This document shows, one piece after another, positions 24,593 through 32,775 of a DNA stretch of 64,000 nt; within the stretch, counting starts at the first letter, position 1, and each line of letters opens with the position of its first letter. Both the position numbers and the translations under genes were made by a program. This DNA is from an uncultured Lachnospiraceae bacterium. Its GTDB lineage: Bacteria; Bacillota; Clostridia; Lachnospirales; Lachnospiraceae. Under the pieces are notes generated by a model that was not told the origin of the DNA, searched no databases, and saw nothing but the letters and a program-made list of their open reading frames with translations. The DNA lies in NCBI GenBank assembly GCA_947089905.1, contig CAMUMG010000001.1:248001-312000 (forward strand), read 5' to 3'.

Positions 24593-25444
24593 ATGAATAC
24601 AATTACAAACAAAACTTTTGATGAAGAAAGAGCATTATATGGAGAGAAGCAACTTGTTGTGAAAGATTGTAGTTTTGACGGTCCAGCAGACGGGGAGAGT
24701 GCTTTTAAAGAGGGAAATGATATTACAGTTGAAAATTGTTTTTTTAATCTGCGATATCCTTTCTGGCATGATGATAAATTGAAGATTTGTGCATCGGAAA
24801 TGACAGAACTTTGCAGGGCAGCATTGTGGTATTCTAATGATATTGAGATTACAGACACAAAACTGCATGGTATTAAGGCACTGAGAGAGTGCAGTAAAGT
24901 AAAAATAAAAAGTTGTGATATTTACTCTCTTGAGTTTGGCTGGTCAGTACGCGATATTGAGATGGAAAATTGTACTGTTGAGAGTGAATATTTTATGATG
25001 CGTTCAAATCATTTAACTTTTAAAAATGTACAAATGAAAGGAAAGTATTCCTTCCAATATATTGAAGATTCTATATTTGAGGATTGTATATTTGATACAA
25101 AAGATGCCTTTTGGCACGCAAAAAATGTTACAGTACGAAATAGTACAGTAAAAGGTGAGTATCTTGCATGGTACTGTGAAAATGTAACTTTTGAAAACTG
25201 CAAAATTATTGGAACACAGCCTCTTTGTTATTGTAAAGGATTAAAACTTATTAACTGTGAAATGATAGATACGGATCTTTGTTTTGAAAAATCAGAAGTA
25301 GAAGCAACCATTACCACCCCTGTAATGAGTATTAAAAATCCTCTTTCTGGCCATATTTATGTCCCTTGTGTAGAAGAAATGATTCGTGATGATGAAAATT
25401 CTCATGGAGAAATTATAATAAAAAAACAATGTTGTTGCGCATAA
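24593..25444 (+). CDS. DUF3737 family right-handed beta-helix protein
   Basis: The 283-residue cytoplasmic protein is built of repeating beta-coils with periodic Cys/Asn (VKDCSFDGPAD, VENCFFNLRYP, IKSCDIYSLE, MENCTVESE, FKNVQMKG, FEDCIFDTK, VRNSTVKG, FENCKIIG, LINCEMID). This is the DUF3737 solenoid. Catalysis is not established. It ends in a Cys-rich tail (KKQCCCA). I choose ATG 24593 because GAAAGGAG precedes it; the ATG at 24575 is too early for that site. Confidence 0.85.
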   Translation: MNTITNKTFDEERALYGEKQLVVKDCSFDGPADGESAFKEGNDITVENCFFNLRYPFWHDDKLKICASEMTELCRAALWYSNDIEITDTKLHGIKALRECSKVKIKSCDIYSLEFGWSVRDIEMENCTVESEYFMMRSNHLTFKNVQMKGKYSFQYIEDSIFEDCIFDTKDAFWHAKNVTVRNSTVKGEYLAWYCENVTFENCKIIGTQPLCYCKGLKLINCEMIDTDLCFEKSEVEATITTPVMSIKNPLSGHIYVPCVEEMIRDDENSHGEIIIKKQCCCA

Positions 25445-25476
25445 AACAAAATTTATAGTAAAAGGACAATAACAGA

Positions 25477-26085
25477 ATGGAAAGCTATTTAATAAAAGGA
25501 ATCTTAATTGGACTTCTTTTTGGAATACCAGTTGGAGCAGTAGGTGTAATGACTGTACAAAGAACCTTTCGCTATGGTTTTAGAGCAGGACTTATCACGG
25601 GACTTGGTTCCTCTGTTGCCGATTGTTTCTATGCGTGTATTGGTGCTTTCGGTCTGACATTACTATCTGATTTTTTATTAAAACATCAAACAATCATCCA
25701 TATTATCGGAGGAATACTTGTTTTTACTATGGGGTTTCGTCTGCTGATATCCAAAGAAAACAAGGTACTTCCAAAACAGGTAACTGGTGGCTTAAAAATG
25801 TTTTTATCGTCTTTTGTGGTTGGTATTACAAACCCAGCTGCAATCTTAACCTTTTTATTTGCTTTTTCTTATTTTGAAATTAAGAAACAGACAGAATGGT
25901 TTACCAGCATACAACTTATTATGGGGGTTTTCATTGGAACGTATCTCTGGTGGGGAGTGCTATCTATGTTTGTATATTTTATAAAACAGAAAACTAAACA
26001 CTATAACTTTCGTTATATGAATAAATTTTGGGGTGTTATTTTACTTATATTTAGTACATCTGTTTTTATAAAAACATTATTTTAA
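25477..26085 (+). CDS. LysE-family amino acid exporter
   Basis: The 202-residue protein has about six transmembrane helices and the LysE/RhtB pattern (GILIGLLFGIPVGAVGVMTV at the start, GLGSSVADCFYACIGAFGL, SFVVGITNPAAILTFLFAF). It would export an amino acid or related small molecule. AAAGGAC supplies the ribosome site. It is part of the second operon of the proposed LysR regulon. Confidence 0.88.
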   Translation: MESYLIKGILIGLLFGIPVGAVGVMTVQRTFRYGFRAGLITGLGSSVADCFYACIGAFGLTLLSDFLLKHQTIIHIIGGILVFTMGFRLLISKENKVLPKQVTGGLKMFLSSFVVGITNPAAILTFLFAFSYFEIKKQTEWFTSIQLIMGVFIGTYLWWGVLSMFVYFIKQKTKHYNFRYMNKFWGVILLIFSTSVFIKTLF

Positions 26086-26139
26086 ATATTTATTGATTAG
26101 AATAAAGGGAAGTGAGATAAAATAAAAAGATTACTTATT

Positions 26140-26583
26140 ATGATGTATATTATTACTATATTATTTTCCTTTGCCACCTGCAGTAATAAGAATACCGAAA
26201 CGATATCTGATACAGAGGAGATAACAGAAGGAGAAAATATGTTAAGTATTGAAATTGTTATTGGAAATGAAACCTTTTCAGCAACACTATATGATAATCC
26301 TACAACAGAAGCTTTTCTTGAACAACTTCCTCTTACATTAGAGATGAGTGAATTAAATGGCAATGAAAAATATTACTATCTGTCAAATAGTCTTCCTACG
26401 AATGTAAGCAGATCATCTAATATTCATGCAGGAGATTTGATGTTATATGGAGATAGTTGTCTGGTATTATTTTATGAAAACTTTTCAACATCCTATAGTT
26501 ATACACCACTTGGACAGATTGATGAACCTAATAGTCTAGCAGATGCAGTTGGAAATGGAAATATAGAAATTACATTTCGATAA
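26140..26583 (+). CDS. Second cyclophilin-like lipoprotein
   Basis: From ATG 26140 the protein has 147 residues with MMYIITILFSFATCSNKN at the start and a cyclophilin-like beta-barrel (LSIEIVIGNETFSATLYDN, GDLMLYGDSCLVLFYENFST) similar to the domain at 23649. In frame six codons upstream is ATA (26122), where a conventional lipoprotein start, with Lys-Arg next, would be expected (ATA AAA AGA). GGGAAG lies further upstream at 26107. Either ATG became ATA, or an ATA start is used, or translation starts at the Met pair. The Cys before SNKN would be the lipidation site. Confidence 0.7.
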   Translation: MMYIITILFSFATCSNKNTETISDTEEITEGENMLSIEIVIGNETFSATLYDNPTTEAFLEQLPLTLEMSELNGNEKYYYLSNSLPTNVSRSSNIHAGDLMLYGDSCLVLFYENFSTSYSYTPLGQIDEPNSLADAVGNGNIEITFR

Positions 26584-26595
26584 ACATTTTTTATT

Positions 26596-26640
26596 AGAGT
26601 TATTATAAAACGGAATTTGTGTTTTATAATAACTCTTTTT
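26596..26640 (+). terminator. Terminator of the second LysR-regulon operon
   Basis: AGAGTTATTATAAAAC at 26596-26611 pairs perfectly over 16 bp with 26621-26636, followed by TTTTTTT. Confidence 0.88.
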
Positions 26641-26778
26641 TTCCCTTATTATAATCGTAATAGAAACTTAAGAAAAAAAATGTTACGATTTTATTCTTTT
26701 GTACAATATATTTATAAATAGAAACATCTAATCTTAATTGTCTTTTATATATTATGCTTGGAGGACTAAATTCATAAA

Positions 26779-27168
26779 ATGAAAAAAGTAGCAAAATCCT
26801 TTTTAGTGATCTGTTTTGTTGTTATTCCATTTTTTTTTGAATTTTATATTCTATTTGAAGGAATACAGGAAGAAATTAAATATGGATACGAAAATAATGG
26901 ATATACGGCTTTCTTATTAATTATACCATCAGGAAGCTTATTACTTTCTAGTTGTGGCTACTTTTTTGTAAAGTTAAAATACTTTCCTGTTTTTAATATG
27001 CTACTTGGACTTATTTCTTTAAGTATTGGAGAATATATTGTGTGGTTTCGTTATAGATTAAGTTTTATGACATTACTTATACATGATGTTATTTTAATGA
27101 TAATCCTTATATCGTTTTGGATTTTTATAAAATCACTAATCTTTAAAAAGATATATAAATGGTTATAA
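26779..27168 (+). CDS. Four-helix membrane protein of unknown function
   Basis: The 129-residue protein (MKKVAKSFLVICFVVIPFFF and on) has about four hydrophobic helices and little else. GGAGGA lies 14 bases before the ATG, a little far. No family recognised. It stands between the second LysR-regulon operon and rubrerythrin. Confidence 0.55.
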   Translation: MKKVAKSFLVICFVVIPFFFEFYILFEGIQEEIKYGYENNGYTAFLLIIPSGSLLLSSCGYFFVKLKYFPVFNMLLGLISLSIGEYIVWFRYRLSFMTLLIHDVILMIILISFWIFIKSLIFKKIYKWL

Positions 27169-27228
27169 CAGTTGGTAATAACTGGCTCAATTATATTCTA
27201 TTTATTACCAATTAAGAAAAATCTTAAA

Positions 27229-27256
27229 TTGACAATCTAATTTTTTGTGTTATAAT
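27229..27256 (+). promoter_or_regulatory. Rubrerythrin promoter
   Basis: TTGACA at 27229-27234 and TATAAT at 27251-27256 with a 16-bp spacer and TG upstream of the -10. Confidence 0.7.
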
Positions 27257-27260
27257 AAAA

Positions 27261-27275
27261 TAGTAACTATTACTA
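27261..27275 (+). promoter_or_regulatory. Possible PerR/Fur-family operator
   Basis: TAGTAACTATTACTA is a near-perfect 7-1-7 palindrome just downstream of the -10. This is the size and place of a PerR or Fur box, and rubrerythrin genes are classic PerR targets. The bases differ from the B. subtilis PerR consensus, so this is tentative. Confidence 0.4.
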
Positions 27276-27297
27276 TTTTTATTAGGAGGTTGATATT

Positions 27298-27837
27298 ATG
27301 GCAGATTTAAAAGGTACAAAGACAGAAGCAAATTTACTTGCTGCATTTGCCGGAGAATCTGAGGCAAGAAATAAATATACATATTTTGCATCTAAAGCAA
27401 AAAAAGATGGATATGTACAGATTGCAGCATTGTTTGAAGAAACAGCAAATAATGAAAAAGAACATGCAAAAATTTGGTATAAATTGCTTCATGACGGAAT
27501 TGGAAGCACAGAAGAAAATTTAAAGCAAGCAGCAGAAGGTGAAAATTATGAATGGACTCAGATGTATGCTGCATTTGCAAAAGAAGCAAGAGAAGAGGGT
27601 TTTGATGAAATTGCTGCCTTATTTGAAGGAGTGGCAGCGATTGAAAAAGAACATGAAGAACGCTATCGGAAACTTTTGGCTAATATTGAGAGTGGACTTG
27701 TTTTTTCAAAGGATGGAGATATGATTTGGCAGTGTTCTAATTGTGGGCATATTTGTGTTGGAAAACAGGCACCGGAAGTCTGTCCTGTTTGTAAACATCC
27801 AAAGGCATATTTTCAGGTAAAGGCAGAAAATTATTGA
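27298..27837 (+). CDS. rbr: Rubrerythrin
   Basis: The 179-residue protein is an NADH-linked peroxide-reducing enzyme of anaerobes. It has the N-terminal diiron four-helix domain ([53 protein letters not shown], giving the ExxH ligands) and a C-terminal rubredoxin domain with [10 protein letters not shown] and [11 protein letters not shown], two CxxC pairs. Ribosome site AGGAGG. Single gene with its own promoter. Confidence 0.95.
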   Translation: MADLKGTKTEANLLAAFAGESEARNKYTYFASKAKKDGYVQIAALFEETANNEKEHAKIWYKLLHDGIGSTEENLKQAAEGENYEWTQMYAAFAKEAREEGFDEIAALFEGVAAIEKEHEERYRKLLANIESGLVFSKDGDMIWQCSNCGHICVGKQAPEVCPVCKHPKAYFQVKAENY

Positions 27838-27903
27838 TATGTTGATAAATAATTTATTTTTCTTAATTCATAAATAAAATCCTTTCGGTTGCCGTAGATG
27901 GAA

Positions 27904-27965
27904 ACCCACTACCTTTAGGTGGTGGATAGTTGACATTAAGCCGTCGATTATAGCGACGGCTTGTT
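27904..27965. repeat. Two hairpins; first resembles an IS200/IS605-type right end, second a terminator
   Basis: CCACTACC (27906-27913) folds back on GGTGGTGG (27918-27925) with loop TTTA, just before TAGTTGAC. This resembles the foldback right ends of IS200/IS605 elements that carry tnpB. No transposase or TnpB frame is upstream, so it would be a solo end. AAGCCGTCG (27938-27946) and CGACGGCTT (27954-27962) form a second stem, probably a terminator between rubrerythrin and the convergent DUF3021 gene. Confidence 0.4.
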
Positions 27966-27970
27966 TCAAT

Positions 27971-28450
27971 CTAATCGTTTTTGTTGTCTTGTTTTTTGTA
28001 TAAAGTTTCATTCATCTTTTTGACATTGTTTTTGGCTATGATATATTGTATGATCCATATACCGACAAAAATAGAAGCAAAAATTCCAAAATAGCTTAAA
28101 ATACCCTTTAGACTATGTTCCATCCAATACGTAACATAAGCTATTGGTATCATAATTACAGAAATAATCAAAAAATAAATCCCTGTCTGTTTTACAAGTC
28201 CCCAATTCTCTATTTCCCATATTATAGAACTTGCACCAAATCCCATTCCTAATATTCCACATAAAAATGCTTGTAATAAAACTGCATTGATTTCGCTTCC
28301 CATTATAACGATTAATTCAGGTACACATGGAGCATAATAACCATTTGCCCATATTAGAGAAAGAATTATTGTTATTGCGTATCCTATTGCCAGTCCAATT
28401 GGAAATCCTAATATACTACGTAAAAGAATCTTTTTTTTCATATTTGTCAC
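27971..28450 (-). CDS. DUF3021 family membrane protein
   Basis: The 159-residue protein has four hydrophobic helices (SILGFPIGLAIGYAITIILS, LLQAFLCGILGMGFGASSII, GIYFLIISVIMIPIAYVTYW, YFGIFASIFVGIWIIQYII) and a short basic tail. The DUF3021 pattern (GFPIGLAIGY, GANGYY-like segment, WEIENWG) is clear. Proteins of this family are nearly always encoded with a LytTR DNA-binding protein, as here, one base downstream of its stop. The protein is thought to be an inhibitor or membrane partner of the regulator. Confidence 0.8.
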   Translation of the reverse strand: MTNMKKKILLRSILGFPIGLAIGYAITIILSLIWANGYYAPCVPELIVIMGSEINAVLLQAFLCGILGMGFGASSIIWEIENWGLVKQTGIYFLIISVIMIPIAYVTYWMEHSLKGILSYFGIFASIFVGIWIIQYIIAKNNVKKMNETLYKKQDNKND

Positions 28451-28451
28451 C

Positions 28452-28901
28452 TCAAATTCCTAATATTTTTTTTATTTTTGAAACATATCGTCTGGATACA
28501 TAAGTTATTGTATGATTTATTAATTCAACACAAATTGTTCCTGTAAAGCTTAAATCAAAGTTTTTAACTTTTTTTAGATTAATAATTTCTGAATTTGATA
28601 TGCGAACAAATTGATTTGGATCCAATCTTTCTTCTATCTCATATAATCTAAGTTTCAAGAAATATTCTCCATTATTTGTTACTGCAAATACCTTACTATT
28701 ACTCGCATAAATTTTATATAAATCTTTTTGGTCTAATACTTCAATTTTTCCATTTTTACTACCAGAAATGATACGAGGATTTTTTTCTGATAATTTTTGT
28801 ACAATGTTATTGACTTCTTCTGTCATGGAAGCAGTCAAAATAACTATTTTAGGTTCGTCATATAAATTGTCTATCTTTATTTCGACTTGTATTATGAACA
28901 C
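28452..28901 (-). CDS. LytTR-domain DNA-binding regulator
   Basis: The 149-residue protein has an N-terminal helical segment and a C-terminal LytTR domain (IEVLDQKDLYKIYASNSKVF, FVRISNSEIINLKKVKNFDL, YVSRRYVSKIKKIL). LytTR proteins bind DNA direct repeats and regulate virulence, bacteriocin or cell-wall genes. AAAGGAGG is at 28901-28908, so the GTG at 28901 overlaps the ribosome site. A start a few codons in, at ATA before CAAGTCGAAATA, would be better spaced but non-standard. It forms an operon with DUF3021, the usual pair. Confidence 0.82.
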   Translation of the reverse strand: MFIIQVEIKIDNLYDEPKIVILTASMTEEVNNIVQKLSEKNPRIISGSKNGKIEVLDQKDLYKIYASNSKVFAVTNNGEYFLKLRLYEIEERLDPNQFVRISNSEIINLKKVKNFDLSFTGTICVELINHTITYVSRRYVSKIKKILGI

Positions 28902-28984
28902 CTCCTTTTAAACATCATTATAAAAAGAACAAAAACTATTTTCAATACATTTACAATAGATGGTCAATTTTAAGATATAAGTGG

Positions 28985-29143
28985 TTATTGAAGAATGACA
29001 TTTTCATCTGACACCTGCATCTGCTTACGCTCTGTCTTATAATCATTGAAAGAAAGGAGTTTGTGGACAGATTCCTTTTCAAACGGATTAAATTTGGAAA
29101 ATTGTAATTTTATAGTATGTACATGGCAAGTATGCGCCTTTCT
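28985..29143 (-). pseudogene. C-terminal fragment of an unidentified gene
   Basis: A minus-strand frame without a start reads RKAHTCHVHTIKLQFSKFNP, then FEKESVHKLLSFNDYKTERK and QMQVSDENVILQ to a TAA at 28985. The composition looks like real protein and the fragment is isolated. I do not recognise it. The 5' part is missing; the rest of the 348-bp gap holds nothing I can name. Confidence 0.3.
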
Positions 29144-29249
29144 TTAGATTTTGGGTATAGAAAAAGCAGAATATCTTTTCAGATTTCCTGCTTGGGTGTT
29201 GTACTGATAGGCAGTAAGTATTTGGTTGTGATATATAAAACATAGTCTA

Positions 29250-30215
29250 TTAAAAGCATAATATATGCTGCATCAACTGTTTTTTACGGGTTTTATATAA
29301 TTCTGGATTATTGTATTCACCATACCCAACATACGCTTCCAAAAGACAAAAGAACATTTGATAAAGTTGCCGACGCTTTACATCATTAGGACTGGTAGAT
29401 TTTTGTATGATAGAATCATATCCTTCCTTCAAGGAAAAATTGCCCATCCATGCACTAGCAAATTCAAAATCCTTATCTCCATACATTGTCCTGTCGCTAT
29501 CAATAATTGCAGCAATTTCCAATGTGTCTTTATTCAAAAGGATATTTCCTTCCCATAAATCTGTGTGCAATAAATGAGGAGTTTTTATTTCATCTAATAA
29601 TTCCCTACTTTTATAAAATTGATGTCGTAGTGTTTGTGTTTCCTCTGCATTTAATCCTCCCAGCTTTTCTAAACGTCCTGATATATCCTCTATTTCAAAG
29701 ATAAGTGAATCACTCCATTTATCAAACTTTTTTCCATTACAAATCCGTGATAAAAATCCAAAACTATCACCTGTTACCTGATGAAATTTCGCAAGATAGA
29801 TTCCCATTTGCCGATAAAGCATATTTCGTCTTTCCTCTGTCAGTTCTGCCTTTAACATAACTATGGATGGAATATATTCCACTATCATGAAATCTCTATC
29901 AATTATCTGCTTTGATGTATCACATACAAGAACTTTGGAACAGGGAATTCCAATAGTTTGACATACGGAATAAGTATACACCTCTGCATTCATCAGATTT
30001 TCTTCAAATCCCATAAGCAGATGACGGTTTATGGGACCTAAACGCAGTACAGCTTTCTTATGAAAAGAACTATATTCTACAATATAAGTTGTATTAAACA
30101 TACCTCCTTCCAAAAGTGCTGTTTCCCAAATTATTTCTTCCTGTAATGTATTAACAAAAATATCCCTGATTAGTTCTATTGAAATTTCTTGAAAAAGGCT
30201 TGACTGCTTATTCAC
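29250..30215 (-). CDS. Aminoglycoside phosphotransferase (APH)-family kinase
   Basis: The 321-residue protein has the APH/choline-kinase fold: N-lobe VLRLGPINRHLLMGFEENLM, catalytic loop LLHTDLWEGNILLNKD (His, Asp and Asn present) and the metal-binding IDSDRTMYGDKDFEFA. It would phosphorylate a small hydroxylated substrate; homoserine, choline, sugar and antibiotic kinases share this fold, so a resistance role should not be assumed. Ribosome site AGGAGG. It stands alone, divergent from the peptidase at 30446. Confidence 0.85.
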   Translation of the reverse strand: MNKQSSLFQEISIELIRDIFVNTLQEEIIWETALLEGGMFNTTYIVEYSSFHKKAVLRLGPINRHLLMGFEENLMNAEVYTYSVCQTIGIPCSKVLVCDTSKQIIDRDFMIVEYIPSIVMLKAELTEERRNMLYRQMGIYLAKFHQVTGDSFGFLSRICNGKKFDKWSDSLIFEIEDISGRLEKLGGLNAEETQTLRHQFYKSRELLDEIKTPHLLHTDLWEGNILLNKDTLEIAAIIDSDRTMYGDKDFEFASAWMGNFSLKEGYDSIIQKSTSPNDVKRRQLYQMFFCLLEAYVGYGEYNNPELYKTRKKQLMQHILCF

Positions 30216-30445
30216 TTTTAAAACCTCCTAATTAATATTCAAAAAGTAGTTATGATTTGTGGCTGGCTTCATTATACTTTATCTATTTAGATAAGTCTAG
30301 CAAACTTTTTAAAATTCAAAGTCGCCTCTTGCTTTTTTATTTTGTTTTAAATTAGATAGGTCTTATAAAGTTGTATTTTGTCTAATACAATGATATAATC
30401 AAAAATTAAGTAAACCATGTTTTTGTTAAAAAAAAGGGGGGATTT

Positions 30446-31612
30446 ATGAAATTTTCAAAATGGTATTATACAAGACCTCATTATTCAGAAATAAAGAAAA
30501 AACTAAAGGACTGTAAAAACAGGATGAAAACTGCTATGTCCTATCAAATGTTCCGCGATATTTGGCTAGAAGCTAAAAGAGAAATAGAATATATGGAATT
30601 TCAAGAAGAAATTATTTATATACGTCATCTATGTGGAATAGATTATCAATATAGTTTGGGGGAAATTGAAATACAAAACAAAGAGGACCCTCTATTATAT
30701 GCACTATACGATGAGTGTAATAGAATAGCGGCAACTTCCCAATACCGTTATGAACTAGAACAGGAATTTGGAAAACAGATTTTTGAGCATATGAATCAGC
30801 ATAGTGTGACACAAAATTCGGACGCTATAAGATTACAGTCGGAAGAATCAGCTTTAAAAATGCAGTATAGAAAATTGATGGTAAAGGATAATCGTGACGA
30901 GGAAGCACTGTATCAAGTATTTCGAAAGCTAATAGAAATCCGCTGTAACCTTGCAGATAGTCTTGGTTATATCAGCTATATAGATCTTGGATACCATATT
31001 CAGGGAAGACAGGACTACAAAATAAGAGAGATATCAGATTTTCGCTACAATATACAAAAATATATTACACCTGCAATAGCAGATATGAAAGCAAAGAAAA
31101 TTGGTTTGAACTGTTTCCCTGCCAGTGTTACAAATGCGGAGGAACTGATTTCTACGATTGTCACTATATATAAAGATCTATCTGATGAAACAGGAAGCTA
31201 TATTGAAGAAATAACACAAAAGGAATTGTACGATCTAAAAGGAAGAGAGAATAAGCGACCTAATCTGTTTACATGTTGTATGCTACCATATGAAAAACTT
31301 CCTTTTATCATTGGAAATTATACTGGTGATGGAATGGAAACAGGCTATATGGTTCATGAATTCGGTCATGGATTTGTTTTTTATACTGCTGCAAGAAAAC
31401 AGCCATTATATGAATTACATCGTTCTTTCCCTGCTGTAAACGAAATACATTCCAAAACAATGGAGCACTTTATGTTTCCCTATTTAAATATGTTTGTAGG
31501 AGAACATAAAAAAGAGTATATACGAAATCATTTAATGCAGCAACTTGAAAATATGACATATCAGTGTGCTATAGATGAATTTGAACATCTGATGTACGAT
31601 AAGATTATCTAA
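30446..31612 (+). CDS. M3-family oligoendopeptidase, C-terminally truncated
   Basis: The 388-residue protein begins MKFSKWYYTRPHYSEIKKKL and contains the zinc-peptidase motif YMVHEFGHGFVFYTAARKQP (HExxH-type, as HEFGH) and the downstream Glu ligand segment AVNEIHSKTMEHFMFPYL. Family members have about 550-600 residues, and this one stops 68 residues after the second motif, at MYDKII. The C-terminal helical lobe that closes the substrate channel is missing, and no continuation is visible in the other frames before the next gene. It may be inactive. Ribosome site AAAGGGGGG. Confidence 0.75.
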   Translation: MKFSKWYYTRPHYSEIKKKLKDCKNRMKTAMSYQMFRDIWLEAKREIEYMEFQEEIIYIRHLCGIDYQYSLGEIEIQNKEDPLLYALYDECNRIAATSQYRYELEQEFGKQIFEHMNQHSVTQNSDAIRLQSEESALKMQYRKLMVKDNRDEEALYQVFRKLIEIRCNLADSLGYISYIDLGYHIQGRQDYKIREISDFRYNIQKYITPAIADMKAKKIGLNCFPASVTNAEELISTIVTIYKDLSDETGSYIEEITQKELYDLKGRENKRPNLFTCCMLPYEKLPFIIGNYTGDGMETGYMVHEFGHGFVFYTAARKQPLYELHRSFPAVNEIHSKTMEHFMFPYLNMFVGEHKKEYIRNHLMQQLENMTYQCAIDEFEHLMYDKII

Positions 31613-31710
31613 TCCATTTAGCAAAAACACAGTAGAAAATATTTGTCAGCCTATTATTAAGGAGTTGTACAGCCTTTTACAATAGATTGCAAAAGATAAA
31701 CAAACGATTA

Positions 31711-32586
31711 TCAATCAATCGAATCCTTTATCATAAACACTGTACTTACTATCATAATTATCATAGCAATATAAAATTGTATTACAGGTCTTTCCCCTAA
31801 TAATACCATACTAAATATTACACCTAAAAATGGTGCAATAGAATAATAAGCACTTGTTTTTGCTGCTCCTAAATACTGTTGTGCCATAATGTAAAATTTG
31901 ATACTTAGCCCATATGCTATAAAACCTAAGAAAAGGATTGCAATAATCCATTTTACTTGAGGTATCTTTTCTTCCAGTAATAGAGCAATGATAAAACTTC
32001 CTATACCAGAAAAGCATCCCTTTATAATAACAATTTCTGTAGAACTTTTATTACTTATCATTTTTGTACAATTATTTTCAAATCCCCAACAAATACATGC
32101 TCCTAATACAAAAAGAGAACCTTCATTAAATGAAAATGTGCCTTTTCCCTCAAAGCTAAGAATAACACTAGCTATTGTAACCATTAAAATAGCAGTCCAT
32201 AATCTAGTAGATATTCTTTCCTTAAAAATTGCCAAAGCAATAATAGAAGTAGCGACAATTTCAAAGTTATTTAATAATGTCGCATTGGCTGACGTAGTTC
32301 TTGTAATTCCAAACATAAGTAAAATGGGCGCAATAATATCTAATACTACCATAGCAATCGTATATGGTAGTTCTTTTTTTGTTAAATGTTCTTGTGTTTT
32401 TGGAATTTTGGCTAATTTTTCTATACTCCCATATATCAATAATCCAATACCAGCCCCTAAATATAAAAATGCAGCCATAATAGTCGTACCTGCATAATTT
32501 AGAAGTAATTTAGATACAGGAATATTGATCGCATATAGAGCTGCTGCCAATATAGCATATATAATTGCAATATTTTTAGTTTTCAT
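31711..32586 (-). CDS. EamA/DMT-family permease
   Basis: The 291-residue protein has ten hydrophobic helices in two EamA repeats (YAILAAALYAINIPVSKLLL at the start; ILGVIFSMVLLGERPVIQF in the second). It would export or import a metabolite such as an amino acid or purine. It is convergent with the peptidase gene and apparently monocistronic. Confidence 0.85.
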   Translation of the reverse strand: MKTKNIAIIYAILAAALYAINIPVSKLLLNYAGTTIMAAFLYLGAGIGLLIYGSIEKLAKIPKTQEHLTKKELPYTIAMVVLDIIAPILLMFGITRTTSANATLLNNFEIVATSIIALAIFKERISTRLWTAILMVTIASVILSFEGKGTFSFNEGSLFVLGACICWGFENNCTKMISNKSSTEIVIIKGCFSGIGSFIIALLLEEKIPQVKWIIAILFLGFIAYGLSIKFYIMAQQYLGAAKTSAYYSIAPFLGVIFSMVLLGERPVIQFYIAMIIMIVSTVFMIKDSID

Positions 32587-32775
32587 TTTATCCTCATTTT
32601 TGGTATCTTTTTTATATCTATAAAATTGAAAGGCTATTTCTATAATAAAAAAATTATAGCAGATATCAAATCAAATCACAATATCGTTTTAAATAACTTT
32701 TCATAGAAAAATCGAAACATTTATGATAAAATAATTGTATTAAAAATCAAAATTTTACAATGGGGATTACTACGA

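Noticed and set aside
29250-30215. Antibiotic resistance call for the APH-family kinase
   Set aside because: The APH fold includes many metabolic kinases and nothing nearby indicates resistance.
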